A DNA stretch of 64,000 bases from Pelagomonas calceolata. Lineage: Eukaryota > Sar > Pelagophyceae > Pelagomonadales > Pelagomonadaceae. Positions 30,337 through 39,012 of the stretch are shown here, one piece after another. Position numbers and translations under genes: made by a program. A model generated the notes under the pieces. The model was not told the origin of the DNA and searched no databases. It saw only the letters and a list, made by a program, of their open reading frames with translations. The stretch's first letter is position 1, and every line of letters begins with the position of its first letter. The stretch is from contig CAKKNE010000003.1 of assembly GCA_918797485.1 (NCBI GenBank), forward strand, positions 4,278,001 to 4,342,000, written 5' to 3'.

Positions 30337-31863
30337 CTACTCCCCCTCCCCCGACGGGCGCCGACTCGGGTCCTCGGGCGGCGCGACGAAGTGCGGGATC
30401 TTGCCCCGCTGCCAGTCGTTGATGAGCTGCACGGCGACGGTGTGCGCGTCGGCCTCGCCGCCCTTCCGCAGCCGCCCCGACTTGCGCGCCAGCGCGTCCA
30501 CGAACGCCATAGATTGAGCGTGGTCCTCCTGCTCGGACACGCCCGCCAGCCCGTCGAAGGGCACGTCGTAGGTCCTTACAATATGTTGTGGGTCGCACCG
30601 TCTCAATAGAGACGCGATATACACAGAAGGGTCGGGCAGGCGCTCCGCCCGGACCACGCCCTTGAGGACCGCCGCCGCCTCATCATTATCATCATCATTA
30701 TAAACGACGCCGGGGCAGTCGATGAGGTTGACGCGTTTGGTTAGTGCGACGTACTGCCAGATTTTTGTTTCCCCGGGCACGGGCGCAACTTTACAAACGG
30801 CCTTGGCGCGCAGCGCGTTGATCACACTCGACTTGCCGACGTTCGGGTAGCCGACGACGCCGCAGCTGATCTGCTTCGCGTCACTTTTTAAATGGGCGAA
30901 CTGCCTCAAAACATCGATCAGCGCGCCCTTCCCGAAGGGCTTCGTCTGCGACGCGCGGAAGGCGAGCGTCGGCGCCGTCTCACCTAAAATGGCGATCCAC
31001 CTCCTGACCGACCAGTTCGGCACGAGGTCGCACTTGTTCAGCACGAAGACCAAATGCTTGTGCGTCGCCTGCGTCTTTAAGTGAGACACGACGCGCGCGC
31101 ACGTCGTGCCCGGCGGGTCGCGCGCATCCACCACATGGAGGACGACGTCCGAGCAGTCCAGGACCTTATAGAGCTCGGCCCAGATCCGCCGCGACTGGCC
31201 CTTGGCGAAGAGGTCGCGCCCGGTCGCGTCCGTCGACTCCCTTTCCAAGATCTTGGCCTGCTCGCTGCTCCGGGCCCGCGCGTCGGCGCCGCCGCCGTGG
31301 CGGGCGTCGTAAGCGTCGGCCGCCCGCCGCGCCTTCGCGGCGAGCGCCTCCAGCGAGTCGGCGGCGCCCCGGACCCGCTTCCGGGCCGTCCCCGAGCGCT
31401 CGAAGGGCTCCGCGGCCAGGAGCTCCTCCCTCTTTAGTTTCGCGGGCCGCGCGTCCGAGGGCTCCTCGACCAGGGCCGTCGGCACGCGCTTCCGGTGGAG
31501 CACGACGGAGAAGGGGTCGCGCCGCGCCTCGCGCAGCTCGTGGCGGAACTTGTCCAGTTCTTCCGGTCTGATGGTCCGCGTGTTGCCGAACCAGCGCCGG
31601 TCGGGCGCCACGCGGCCCGTCGCGCCCGTGATCTCGGCGTTGCCCGCGCGGTCGCGCCGCGCGAGGTCGCCCTCCACCACGACGCCCTGCTTGTCCCGCT
31701 TGACCTTGCCGCCCGTGTACAGCTTCAGGCGCTTGATCGTCGCCTTGTCCCGGAGCGAGCCGCCGGACCGGTTCGCCTTGCGTCCGGGGACGCGGTCGGG
31801 GTTCGCGGACGACGCGCCCCGGGAGAAGGCGGGCAGGCGCGGGCCGGCCTTCTTCTTGGCCAT
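30337..31863 (-). CDS. NOG2: Nucleolar GTP-binding protein 2 (NOG2/GNL2-like)
   Basis: 508 aa from ATG 31863 (MAKKKAGPRLPAFSRGASSA); the frame stays open upstream without an ATG. NOG2 is a GTPase of the YlqF/YawG group that acts in late nucleolar and nuclear maturation of the 60S ribosomal subunit. The circularly permuted G-motif order is visible: NKCDLV (G4) at about 290, then GYPNVGKSSVINAL (G1) at about 350, then a G2 segment around VPGETKIWQY, then DCPGVVY (G3). The NOG2-type N-terminal NGP1NT region is present (DRRWFGNTRTI, FRHELREA). Lys/Arg-rich N-terminus fits nucleolar targeting. Intronless. Divergent from the ankyrin gene at 32239. Confidence 0.93.
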   Translation of the reverse strand: MAKKKAGPRLPAFSRGASSANPDRVPGRKANRSGGSLRDKATIKRLKLYTGGKVKRDKQGVVVEGDLARRDRAGNAEITGATGRVAPDRRWFGNTRTIRPEELDKFRHELREARRDPFSVVLHRKRVPTALVEEPSDARPAKLKREELLAAEPFERSGTARKRVRGAADSLEALAAKARRAADAYDARHGGGADARARSSEQAKILERESTDATGRDLFAKGQSRRIWAELYKVLDCSDVVLHVVDARDPPGTTCARVVSHLKTQATHKHLVFVLNKCDLVPNWSVRRWIAILGETAPTLAFRASQTKPFGKGALIDVLRQFAHLKSDAKQISCGVVGYPNVGKSSVINALRAKAVCKVAPVPGETKIWQYVALTKRVNLIDCPGVVYNDDDNDEAAAVLKGVVRAERLPDPSVYIASLLRRCDPQHIVRTYDVPFDGLAGVSEQEDHAQSMAFVDALARKSGRLRKGGEADAHTVAVQLINDWQRGKIPHFVAPPEDPSRRPSGEGE

Positions 31864-32238
31864 CTTCGCCGCGGCGGCGCGGGCGGCGGACCGCTGCTTG
31901 CCGACGAGTCCGTGTCGCACGACGCGCAGCGGTTCGCTGCTTGCTGGATGGTTCTTGAGCACGTCGCTCGCAACGAGACACAGCAGTGTGCGGCCGTGAT
32001 CGCCGGGTTTCGTGTGTGCGCAAGGAAACTCTCCGAGGTCCCGTGGGCCGCTCCACGGACAGCTGGGGAGGAGTCCAACTACATCCTCCGTCAGCCCGCG
32101 CGGAGAGCAACAAGCTGGGGAGAGATAGGCATGAGAGATGGAGAGCTGCCCTTTCGGCCGGGGGCTGCATAATTCCTCCGTCCAGCCGCGCGGAGAGAAC
32201 AGCGAGGGCTGCCCCTACCGCACGCACGGATCTCGTCG
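31864..32238. promoter_or_regulatory. Bidirectional promoter region with a duplicated element
   Basis: 375 bp between two gene starts. An imperfect ~28-bp unit is repeated at 32084-32112 and 32174-32201 (TCCTCCGTC...GCGCGGAGAG). Each copy contains CTCCG...CGGAG, a short inverted pair that could be a binding site. Function is inferred from position only. Confidence 0.5.
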
Positions 32239-32865
32239 ATGCGGCGGCTCCCGCTCCTGCTCCTGCTGCCCGCCCGCGGCGGGAGCGCAACGGTGGACTT
32301 CGACGCGGCCGTGAGGGCGGGCGACGTCGCCGCGGTCGTGGGCCACCTCGACGCGGGCCGCGACGTCGAGGGCCAATCAATGGGGAGCACGCCCCTGCTG
32401 CGCGCCGTGGCGCACCGGCGCGTCGCGGTCGCGCGCGCGCTGCTGGACCGCGGCGCCGACCCCGACGTGCGCGGCTCAGGGATGCGGTCGCCGCTCGCGG
32501 TCGCGGCGCGGTGCGCCGCGCCCGGCGACGACCACGCCACGGCGCGCTGCGCCGCGATCGCTTCGGCGCTGGTGGAGTACGGCGCGGACGTCGACGGTTG
32601 CGACTCAATGGGCTGGTCGCCGCTCTTCCACGCGGCGCGCGCGCGCAACGTTTTGATGTTGGAGACGCTGCTCGCCCTGAACGCGTCCGAAAGTTTGATG
32701 GAGCGCTACAACGACGAGGACATCTACTCGGGCCACCGCCGAACGTACGTCGAGCACGCGCGGCGCTTCGCTTCTCCAGACGACGACGAGTGCCGCCTCG
32801 GGTCGGCGGCGGCGCGGCGCGCGTGCGGCGCGCTGCGGGCGTGGCTCGCGGCGCGGGGGGGCTGA
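32239..32865 (+). CDS. Ankyrin-repeat protein with signal peptide
   Basis: 208 aa. The N-terminus MRRLPLLLLLPARGGSATVD is a good signal-peptide candidate. Ankyrin repeats follow: FDAAVRAGDVAAVVGHLDAG, then GSTPLLRAVAHRRVAVARAL and LLDRGADPDVRG, then GWSPLFHAARARNVLMLETL. The C-terminal ~50 residues lie outside the repeats. Ankyrin repeats mediate protein binding; partner unknown. A secreted or lumenal ankyrin protein is unusual but not unknown in stramenopiles. Confidence 0.75.
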   Translation: MRRLPLLLLLPARGGSATVDFDAAVRAGDVAAVVGHLDAGRDVEGQSMGSTPLLRAVAHRRVAVARALLDRGADPDVRGSGMRSPLAVAARCAAPGDDHATARCAAIASALVEYGADVDGCDSMGWSPLFHAARARNVLMLETLLALNASESLMERYNDEDIYSGHRRTYVEHARRFASPDDDECRLGSAAARRACGALRAWLAARGG

Positions 32866-32893
32866 TGTTAGTAATGTGGCCAGTACACAACAT

Positions 32894-33927
32894 GAGGTGA
32901 AAACTCCCCTAGATATATATCAACGCCATAGCCCCCTATCGCCGGATCTATGGCTACATTACTCTCGCCTATCAGCACGCTATATCAGCCGGCACGTGCC
33001 CGAGGCTGATATTTCCCTATATCCCGTATCTTCTTACTTATCCAAGTGGATCAAGCCCGGCGCTAAGTAGGCGCCGTAAAAACACCGGGGTGAACCTAAA
33101 GTAAGTTCACTTCACTGGGGGGAACAGCGGGAAACGAACCCACGAAGCCCAAGTGAGGCTAACCCCATAAGTAACCTACATGTCTAGCAACATATACAAC
33201 CATAACTCGAGCGTGAGGGACATAGGAAAGCTATTCCCGGAAGAAAAGCGGCTCGGCACGAAAGCGAGCGACTTGGTAAGCGGAATAGCACTGACTGCAT
33301 GCCTCGACATTGATGAAGCGTTCGATGTACTCGGCACACCACCAGAGCAAAGGGTTGCCATACTTGCATCTACTGTGTTTTGTGCGGACACGCCCCATGG
33401 CGTGGTGGTTAAGCAAGCGATTAGCGGAGCAATTAGAGAGTACAAAAAGACCGTACCACTGCCATAGCAATGCTGGAATTGGATGGCAATGTCAGTGAGA
33501 GTATCACGAGGCTCTAGATCGAAGCTCTAGATTGCGAATAATGCAAGACCAAAGGAGTACCGGACGTCCCCCATATAATCCTCAATTGTGGCGTGGGAAG
33601 AACTGCGACCGCGTCTACCGGCGTGCCCGTCGTGAGTGCGCGAGACGTGTCTATCTACAAACTACGAATAGTGGTTCAGGGGGGGGGTAGTTACACAAGC
33701 ACGCGACGGATCAGCTGCGGCCGGCACGCGCATGAAGCCCCACGCGGATTTCGTGGACATGGCGCACCGGACGACCACTCACTTCGCGAGCTGAAGAGCG
33801 TCGGCCATGTGTCAAGGCCGGCCTGATGAGGCAGCCCGCCGCCTGAGGGCAAGTCGAATGCTAGCAGCTAGCCTGACTCGCTGCGCCTGAGACTCTGAGT
33901 GTGTGCTAAATAAATAAATAAATAAAG
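32894..33927 (+). mobile_element. AT-richer repeat element, copy 1, with TAAA tail
   Basis: The first ~427 bp (32894-33320) are duplicated almost exactly at 40542-40975, roughly 7.6 kb away in direct orientation. Base composition is clearly lower in GC than the genes on either side. It contains a conserved small ORF (33180-33467) and ends near 33904-33925 with tandem TAAA units, as found at the 3' end of some non-LTR retroelements. No reverse transcriptase is present, so the element class is uncertain. Confidence 0.65.
33180..33467 (+). CDS. Small repeat-associated ORF
   Basis: 95 aa (MSSNIYNHNSSVRDIGKLFP...). The copy at 40831 keeps the start and the first ~45 codons with several amino-acid changes, then diverges. 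Function unknown. Codon use is unlike the neighbouring G/C-biased genes. It may be a protein of the repeat, or non-coding. Confidence 0.35.
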   Translation: MSSNIYNHNSSVRDIGKLFPEEKRLGTKASDLVSGIALTACLDIDEAFDVLGTPPEQRVAILASTVFCADTPHGVVVKQAISGAIREYKKTVPLP

Positions 33928-33938
33928 GGGAATTCTTA

Positions 33939-34070
33939 AGGTAGATAGTAACACTAGCCCCTTACCTAAGGTAGATAGCAGCGTACTAACGCAGATAGTA
34001 ATTGTTGTACTGCGTTCTAAGATAGATAGTAATGATGGCCCGCGAACCTAATGTGGATAGCGTACGAGGG
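33939..34070. repeat. TAAGGTAGATAG imperfect tandem
   Basis: Five diverged units, each starting TAAGGTAGATAG or a close variant (TAACGCAGATAG, TAAGATAGATAG, TAATGTGGATAG), spaced about 20-32 bp. They follow the TAAA tail directly. Confidence 0.75.
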
Positions 34071-34229
34071 TCGGCGACGGCGATGCATCGATTACAATCT
34101 TGCCTTCCGTCGTCGGCGGCGGCGGCGACGCCGTCGGCGCGGCGGCCATCGACGCGACGGCCGGCGACGGGCTCGCGAAACTCGCACACGCTTTCATAAG
34201 GTTCTCGGAAGTAATGATCCAGACTCGGG

Positions 34230-34248
34230 TTTTTTTTTTTTTTTTTTT
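34230..34248 (-). repeat. 19-nt A tract overlapping the stop codon of the sulfotransferase
   Basis: On the minus strand the last sense codon AGT is followed by TAA and an uninterrupted A run; the stop codon shares two A with it. It could be a retroposed poly(A) tail or a chance homopolymer. Confidence 0.8.
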
Positions 34249-35185
34249 AACTCGGCGGCCTCCGTCCGCGGTCCACCGTGCCGTCCGCTCGCCAGCAGCC
34301 GAAGCCCGAGCACGCGTCCAGGCCGTGGTCGCGCCGCAGCGCGTGCCAGATGGCGCCCTCGCGCCGGACCGCCGGGAGCGCCAGCACCGCGTCGAGCTGC
34401 GACGGCGAGAGCGCGCGGTCCGCCGCGGCGTCGCGCCGGTTCACGTTGCGTCGCGATACGTCGACAAACCTGGGCGCCCGCTTGGCCCCGGCCAGCCAAG
34501 CCGCCGCCTCGCCGCCCGGCGCGTCCGGGAAGACCGCTTTGCACCTGCGGAGCACGGCCAGCGCGACGTCCGACGCCCGCGAGAAGTTGCCCCAGAAAAG
34601 CCCGTACGAGAGCCAGTGCTCCACGACGAGGCCGCCAGCCGCGGCGTGGAATTGTGAAGCGCCCTCGTCCCGCGCGAACTGCGACACCGTGCGGTTCCGC
34701 CCGCCCGAGCTGCGGCGGTGGAAGTGCAGGTAGTGGCTCACCATGCGCGCGACGGGGTCCCGCGACGCGATGACGCAGTCCACGTCGTCGAGCGCGTCGA
34801 CCGGCGGCTTTTCGCGCGAGGCCCAGGCCCACCGCCGGGGCGCGCCGCATCCGGCCGAGCCGCCGATCTCCGCCAGCGTCTTGAGCAGCGGCCCGGGCTT
34901 GAAGTGTCCGGCTGCGACGGTCGCGCAGGCCGCCCGGTCGCGCCACTGGTCATTCGCCAGGACGCGCTCCGTCGCCTCGGAGGGAAGGCCCCCGCTCCCG
35001 GGCACGAGCGAGACCGCTCTTGGGAACGTCTGGAGAATGACGTGCCGCAGCGAGGACCCGCCGGTCTTGGGCAGGTGGAAGAACAGCAGCGGCCGGTCGC
35101 GCGTCGGGGTCCGGCGCACGCCGGCGGAGGCGCGCGGCTTCCTGGCGGCTGCGATTGCGACGACGGGCAAGAGGCGCAGCTTCAT
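34247..35185 (-). CDS. Sulfotransferase (Sulfotransfer_2-type)
   Basis: 312 aa. Sulfotransferases move sulfate from PAPS to sugars or other acceptors. The 5'-phosphosulfate-binding loop is LLFFHLPKTGGSSLR (about 33-47) and the 3'-phosphate-binding motif is SRDPVARMVSHYLHF (about 140-155), both typical of the Golgi carbohydrate sulfotransferases. The short hydrophobic N-terminus (LRLLPVVAIAAA) may be a signal or anchor. NRT and NFS are N-glycosylation sites. Intronless, and the stop codon runs into a poly(A) tract, so a retrocopy origin is possible. Likely acts on cell-surface polysaccharide, together with the glycosyltransferases in this window. Confidence 0.85.
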   Translation of the reverse strand: MKLRLLPVVAIAAARKPRASAGVRRTPTRDRPLLFFHLPKTGGSSLRHVILQTFPRAVSLVPGSGGLPSEATERVLANDQWRDRAACATVAAGHFKPGPLLKTLAEIGGSAGCGAPRRWAWASREKPPVDALDDVDCVIASRDPVARMVSHYLHFHRRSSGGRNRTVSQFARDEGASQFHAAAGGLVVEHWLSYGLFWGNFSRASDVALAVLRRCKAVFPDAPGGEAAAWLAGAKRAPRFVDVSRRNVNRRDAAADRALSPSQLDAVLALPAVRREGAIWHALRRDHGLDACSGFGCWRADGTVDRGRRPPS

Positions 35186-36409
35186 ATTGGTTGCTTTACT
35201 TCACGCTGCCCCTTCCGGCGCGGCGAAGGCGCCGTCCATCTATGCGCTTCGAGGTGCGCTGCGGTATGGGTCGACGCGACGGCGTCAATTTGTCTGCTCC
35301 ACGGCGCGCACAGGGGGGAGCCCACTGCCAATTTCGACCGACGACTCATATATAATTCGTACTATAGATAGATTCCAGGAGGAGAGTTTTAGCCCGGGTA
35401 CGTGGGGCGACCGAAAAAATCAAGACGTTCCTAGCGAGCGAGCGACGGCCGGGGGTAGCGACGGAATACGCGGATAGACGAGCGATGGCGCCCCGTTCCC
35501 GGCAAAAACGCCAATTACCTGAGGGCCCCCAGTAGTCGCCGTAGCGGTCTTGTTGGACCCTATACTACCCCAACGATAGTCAATTACAAGTATATGCCAT
35601 CTACATTATAAGAAGGGTACTTTTTGCTGCCTACACTCGGGACGTGAACATCTTTATCTGGAGCTCGCGTAAGTCGGTCGATCATGAAGCAAATGATCGC
35701 GTCAAGGTCCATGGTGAAGTTACACGGGCTGATGGCCGCAGGTCCAAGTATTTTGCAATATGAGTGAGATCTTGGGGTCCCGGGACGAACTAGGCGCGAG
35801 GAGTTTTCCGAGAAGGTAATCCTATGTGGTAGACGTTCAGGCCGGTTATCTGGCCCGTCCCATAACCGAAGTGCCTCAAACGCGAATTTATTTTATAAAC
35901 CACCGGTCTGGGGCCAATCCAGTGCCCCGCGTACGCACAGTCGTCCGCGGAGAACGGGCAAGTCGGTCGATTGTGAATAGAACAACGGCGTTATGGTCCA
36001 CCTGGATGGTGTCGTCGCTGATACTCGCGGGTCCAGGTATTTTGCCGATTTTTGTATAAACGCGGGGCGCGAATTCGTCGTTTCGCGCGGCTCTAACGGA
36101 GTACATGATTATGCTCACTAGACGTTCTGGCCGGCTGCATGAACTCTGTAGACCTCTAACAAACGAAAGGAAACGAACATAAACGCGAGAGTTGTCTCGT
36201 AGAATTTTTCTCCAGCCCTCGGAACGTGGGCCGTCGGCTCCGGTTCCGTCGATTGTGGATGAAAACTGGGCTGGAGTATATATAAGCGCCGGCTCGATCG
36301 CGTGATTGCCGCGGCCCAGGTTTCGGACTCGGAGGAGCAGCCCCCCCAAAAGCGCGCGCGCGGCTAGTACTACGGGGCAAACTTGAAGTAACCTAATCCT
36401 TACGCCCGG
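35186..36409. other. Intergenic region with diverged tandem duplication
   Basis: 1.2 kb, lower GC than the genes. A unit containing AAGTCGGTCGAT...GGTCCA.GTATTTTGC...TAGACGTTC.GGCCGG occurs at about 35667-35850 and again about 290 bp later. Minus-strand frame 35888-36349 has no domain and was not called. Confidence 0.6.
35655..36145. repeat. Diverged tandem duplication, 290-bp offset
   Basis: Anchors: AAGTCGGTCGAT at 35668 and 35958, CAGGTCCAAGTATTTTGC and GGGTCCAGGTATTTTGC, and TAGACGTTCAGGCCGG at 35828 against TAGACGTTCTGGCCGG at 36119. The constant offset shows a real duplication with much later change. Confidence 0.6.
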
Positions 36410-37264
36410 CTAGAGCTCCATCGCGTCCGCGTCCGTCACCTCGACTTGCGTCGATAACACGGCCGTCGCCTTGACGGGGACGAGGGCCTTGGGTCTCACA
36501 TAAGCCTCGCGCAGCGGCCGCGTGTCGTTGGGCGTCTCGTAGCCGCGGAGCACCGTCGCCTCGCCGCCCGTCCGGATGATCGTGACGTCGACGTTAGAAC
36601 CGGAGCCGAGGTCGTTGAAGATGCCCGCGCGGATGGCGTCCTTGACCAACGCGATCGCCGCCGCCTCGTCCAGGTTATCCGCGTAGCGCGTCTCGAAGAC
36701 GCTCATCGCCGCGAGGCTCCCGGAGCCCATGGTCACGTAGGGGAGCCTGGCCGTCGACCCGTGGGGGTAGATCTGGTACAGCGAGGGGCCGGTGCAGTCC
36801 ACGCCGCCGAGCACGAGCGCGGCGCTGACGTGGCCCTGGTACCGGAAGAGCGTCCGCTTGAGGAGGGTCGTGGCGGCGACGACGCGGGACTGCGTGCCCG
36901 TGCCCAGCCGCAGCAGTTCGAGCTGCGACGCGATGAGCTCCGTCGTCTTCTCCGTGTCCGCCGCCGTGCCCGCGCCGCAGCAGTAGATGTTCGGCGCGAG
37001 GTAATGAATCTTCTCGCAGTTCTTGTCGGCGACCTCCGAGCCGCCCGTGGCGCGCGTGTCCGCGCCGAGGACCACGCCGCCGGCGTAGACGACGCCGCAG
37101 ATGGTCGTGCCCGTCGACATGGGCTCGGGCATGCTTGCCGTCGCGCCGGCGGCGGCGGCGAGCCGCGCGTTCCGCGCCGCCAGCCCGAAGTCGAAGCCGC
37201 CCGTCTGCGGGGGCTCCTTCGGGAGCACGTGCTCGCCGCCGGGGGCGACGCGCAGCTGGGCCAT
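36410..37264 (-). CDS. 20S proteasome subunit beta 2 (PSMB7/PUP1-like)
   Basis: 284 aa from ATG 37264. Beta 2 is the catalytic subunit with trypsin-like specificity. The propeptide ends before [20 protein letters not shown], placing the catalytic threonine at about residue 52; the Asp and Lys partners fit DTRAT and the KNCEKIHYL segment. Mid-protein [20 protein letters not shown] and [13 protein letters not shown] are characteristic of the beta 2 type. A C-terminal extension (about 30 residues) fits the arm that embraces beta 3. Intronless. Head-to-head with CK2 alpha, 351 bp apart. Confidence 0.94.
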   Translation of the reverse strand: MAQLRVAPGGEHVLPKEPPQTGGFDFGLAARNARLAAAAGATASMPEPMSTGTTICGVVYAGGVVLGADTRATGGSEVADKNCEKIHYLAPNIYCCGAGTAADTEKTTELIASQLELLRLGTGTQSRVVAATTLLKRTLFRYQGHVSAALVLGGVDCTGPSLYQIYPHGSTARLPYVTMGSGSLAAMSVFETRYADNLDEAAAIALVKDAIRAGIFNDLGSGSNVDVTIIRTGGEATVLRGYETPNDTRPLREAYVRPKALVPVKATAVLSTQVEVTDADAMEL

Positions 37265-37615
37265 GGCTGGCTGGTCCGCCGATGTTGTAGGAGCGGTGCG
37301 TTTTTGATTGCCGCGGGGGTCTCTTTTAGGCGGCGGCGCCCCGGCGCCCGCAGCAAAACCCAAAATTCGGGTCCCCGCGACCACGCAGGGCTCCGCGCGT
37401 GCCCGCGCCCGGCCGCAGTGCTCGGATGGGAGTCGTTCGCGCTCCGTGCGGGTTTGCCATCTTTGCCCCTCCAATATCTCTTTGGACCAGCAGCACGAAG
37501 CTAGCTAGCCGCTAGCCGCGGAACCCGCGTTGCGAGCGCCGGCCGCCCTCCACGCCGCGGCCCCCCGCCGCGCGGCGCGCACCGCCCAGGCGACAACCCC
37601 CCAGCGACAACAACC
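37265..37615. promoter_or_regulatory. Divergent promoter region, proteasome beta 2 / CK2 alpha
   Basis: 351 bp between two ATGs on opposite strands, so it must hold both promoters. GC-rich with GCTAGCTAGCCGCTAGCC near 37499. No TATA box recognised. Confidence 0.6.
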
Positions 37616-38810
37616 ATGCAGGACGGCCTGAGCCGCGCCCGCGTCTACGCCGACGCCAACGCGCGGCGGCCCCGCGAGTACTGGGACTACGAGAGTCTGA
37701 CGGTGCGCTGGGGCGAGCAGGAGGACTACGAGGTGGTGCGGAAGATCGGCCGGGGCAAGTACTCCGAGGTCTTCGAGGGCGTGAACGTCGCGAACGACTG
37801 CAAGTGCGTCGTCAAGATCCTGAAACCCGTCAAGAAGAAGAAGATCAAGCGCGAGATCAAGATCCTGCAAAATCTGTGCGGCCAGACGAACATCATTCGG
37901 CTGCTCGACGTCGTGCGCGACCCGCAGTCGAAGACGCCGTCGCTCGTCTTCGAGCATGTCAATAACGCGGACTTTAAGGTCCTGTACCCTACCTTAAAAG
38001 ACGCGGACGTGCGCTACTACATCGACCAACTACTCATTGCTCTGGACTGCTGCCACAAAAACGGCATCATGCACCGCGACGTCAAGCCCCACAACGTCAT
38101 GATCGACCACGAGAAGCGGGAGCTGCGCCTCATCGATTGGGGGCTGGCCGAGTTTTATCATGCCGGGCGGGAGTACAACGTGCGCGTCGCGTCGCGGTAC
38201 TTCAAGGGGCCCGAGCTGCTCGTGGACCTCCAGGAGTACGACTACGCGCTGGACATGTGGTCGTTAGGGTGCATGGTCGCGGGCATGATCTTCCGGCGCG
38301 AGCCGTTCTTCCACGGTCTTTGGACGGTGTCGATCGTGGTCGCGCGTAGCCCTCGGACGTCGCGCGTGTCCGCGCAGGCCACGACAACTACGACCAGCTC
38401 GTGAAGATCGTCAAGGTCCTGGGCACGGAGGAGCTCTTCCGCTACCTGGACGCCTACGACTTGGAGCTCGACCCGCATTTCGACGGGCTGATCGGCCGGC
38501 AGCCGAAGAAGGCGTGGGAGAAGTTCATCAACGTCGAGAACCAGCACCTCGCGCGGACTCGGCGTCGCCGTTGACCTTCAACTTTTGATCTGGTCGCCTT
38601 GGTGGTCCCGGGAGAGTCGACGCGGCGCAGGTCAGCGAGGAGGGTATCGATTTTGTGGCCAAGTTGTTGCGCTACGACCACCAGGAGCGATTGACGGCGC
38701 GCGAGGCCATGTGCCACGCGTGGTTCGACGCGGTCGAGGGCCGGGACCTCGTCGCGCGGGGCGTCGATCGCAACGATCCGAACGCGCACGCGCTGCCGGG
38801 GAAGATGTAG
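37616..38810 (+). CDS. CKA: Casein kinase 2 alpha subunit (CK2 alpha)
   Basis: 350 aa from exons 37616-38315, 38378-38550 and 38631-38810 (1053 nt). CK2 is a constitutively active Ser/Thr kinase. Visible: [20 protein letters not shown] at the N-terminus; the Gly-rich loop [33 protein letters not shown] with the catalytic lysine and the CK2-specific basic cluster; [19 protein letters not shown] (DWG in place of DFG, as in CK2); [26 protein letters not shown]. Splicing joins this last block to [10 protein letters not shown] and then NQHL to VSEEGIDF, as in the family. The first intron (62 bp) is GT-AG, the second (80 bp) GC-AG, and the second has the GACTCGGCGTC and TTGACC/TTCAAC words of class II PRP8 introns. 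Confidence 0.95.
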
Positions 38811-39012
38811 TAGGGGCGCTGCTTCTTCCTTCATAAACTTCGTTACGAGCACAGTGCCAATCACAGTACCGCGCTCTGTGGGGGCGGGTCGGCACGACGT
38901 TCGGCACGCGGGACGTGCTAGTACACGTCGGACTCGCACTGCGGCCCACCCCAGCTCCGGCGGCGTGCGGGTACCTTGGGCGACTGCGCGCCGCCGTATT
39001 AACATGCAGCTA

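Noticed and set aside
31166-32893. 575-codon minus-strand frame overlapping NOG2 and the ankyrin gene
   Set aside because: Arg/Pro/Ala low complexity, overlaps two recognised genes in other frames.
33060-33170. tRNA-like or structured RNA in the repeat (GTGAAC...GTTCAC pair)
   Set aside because: Only one short stem can be seen; no cloverleaf, anticodon arm or T-loop consensus.
32894-33927. Full LINE-type retrotransposon
   Set aside because: Only a TAAA tail and repeat structure are present; no reverse transcriptase or endonuclease frame was found, so only an unclassified element is reported.
35888-36349. 153-codon minus-strand ORF upstream of the proteasome gene's 3' end
   Set aside because: No domain, lies across the diverged duplication, and lacks the codon bias of the real genes.
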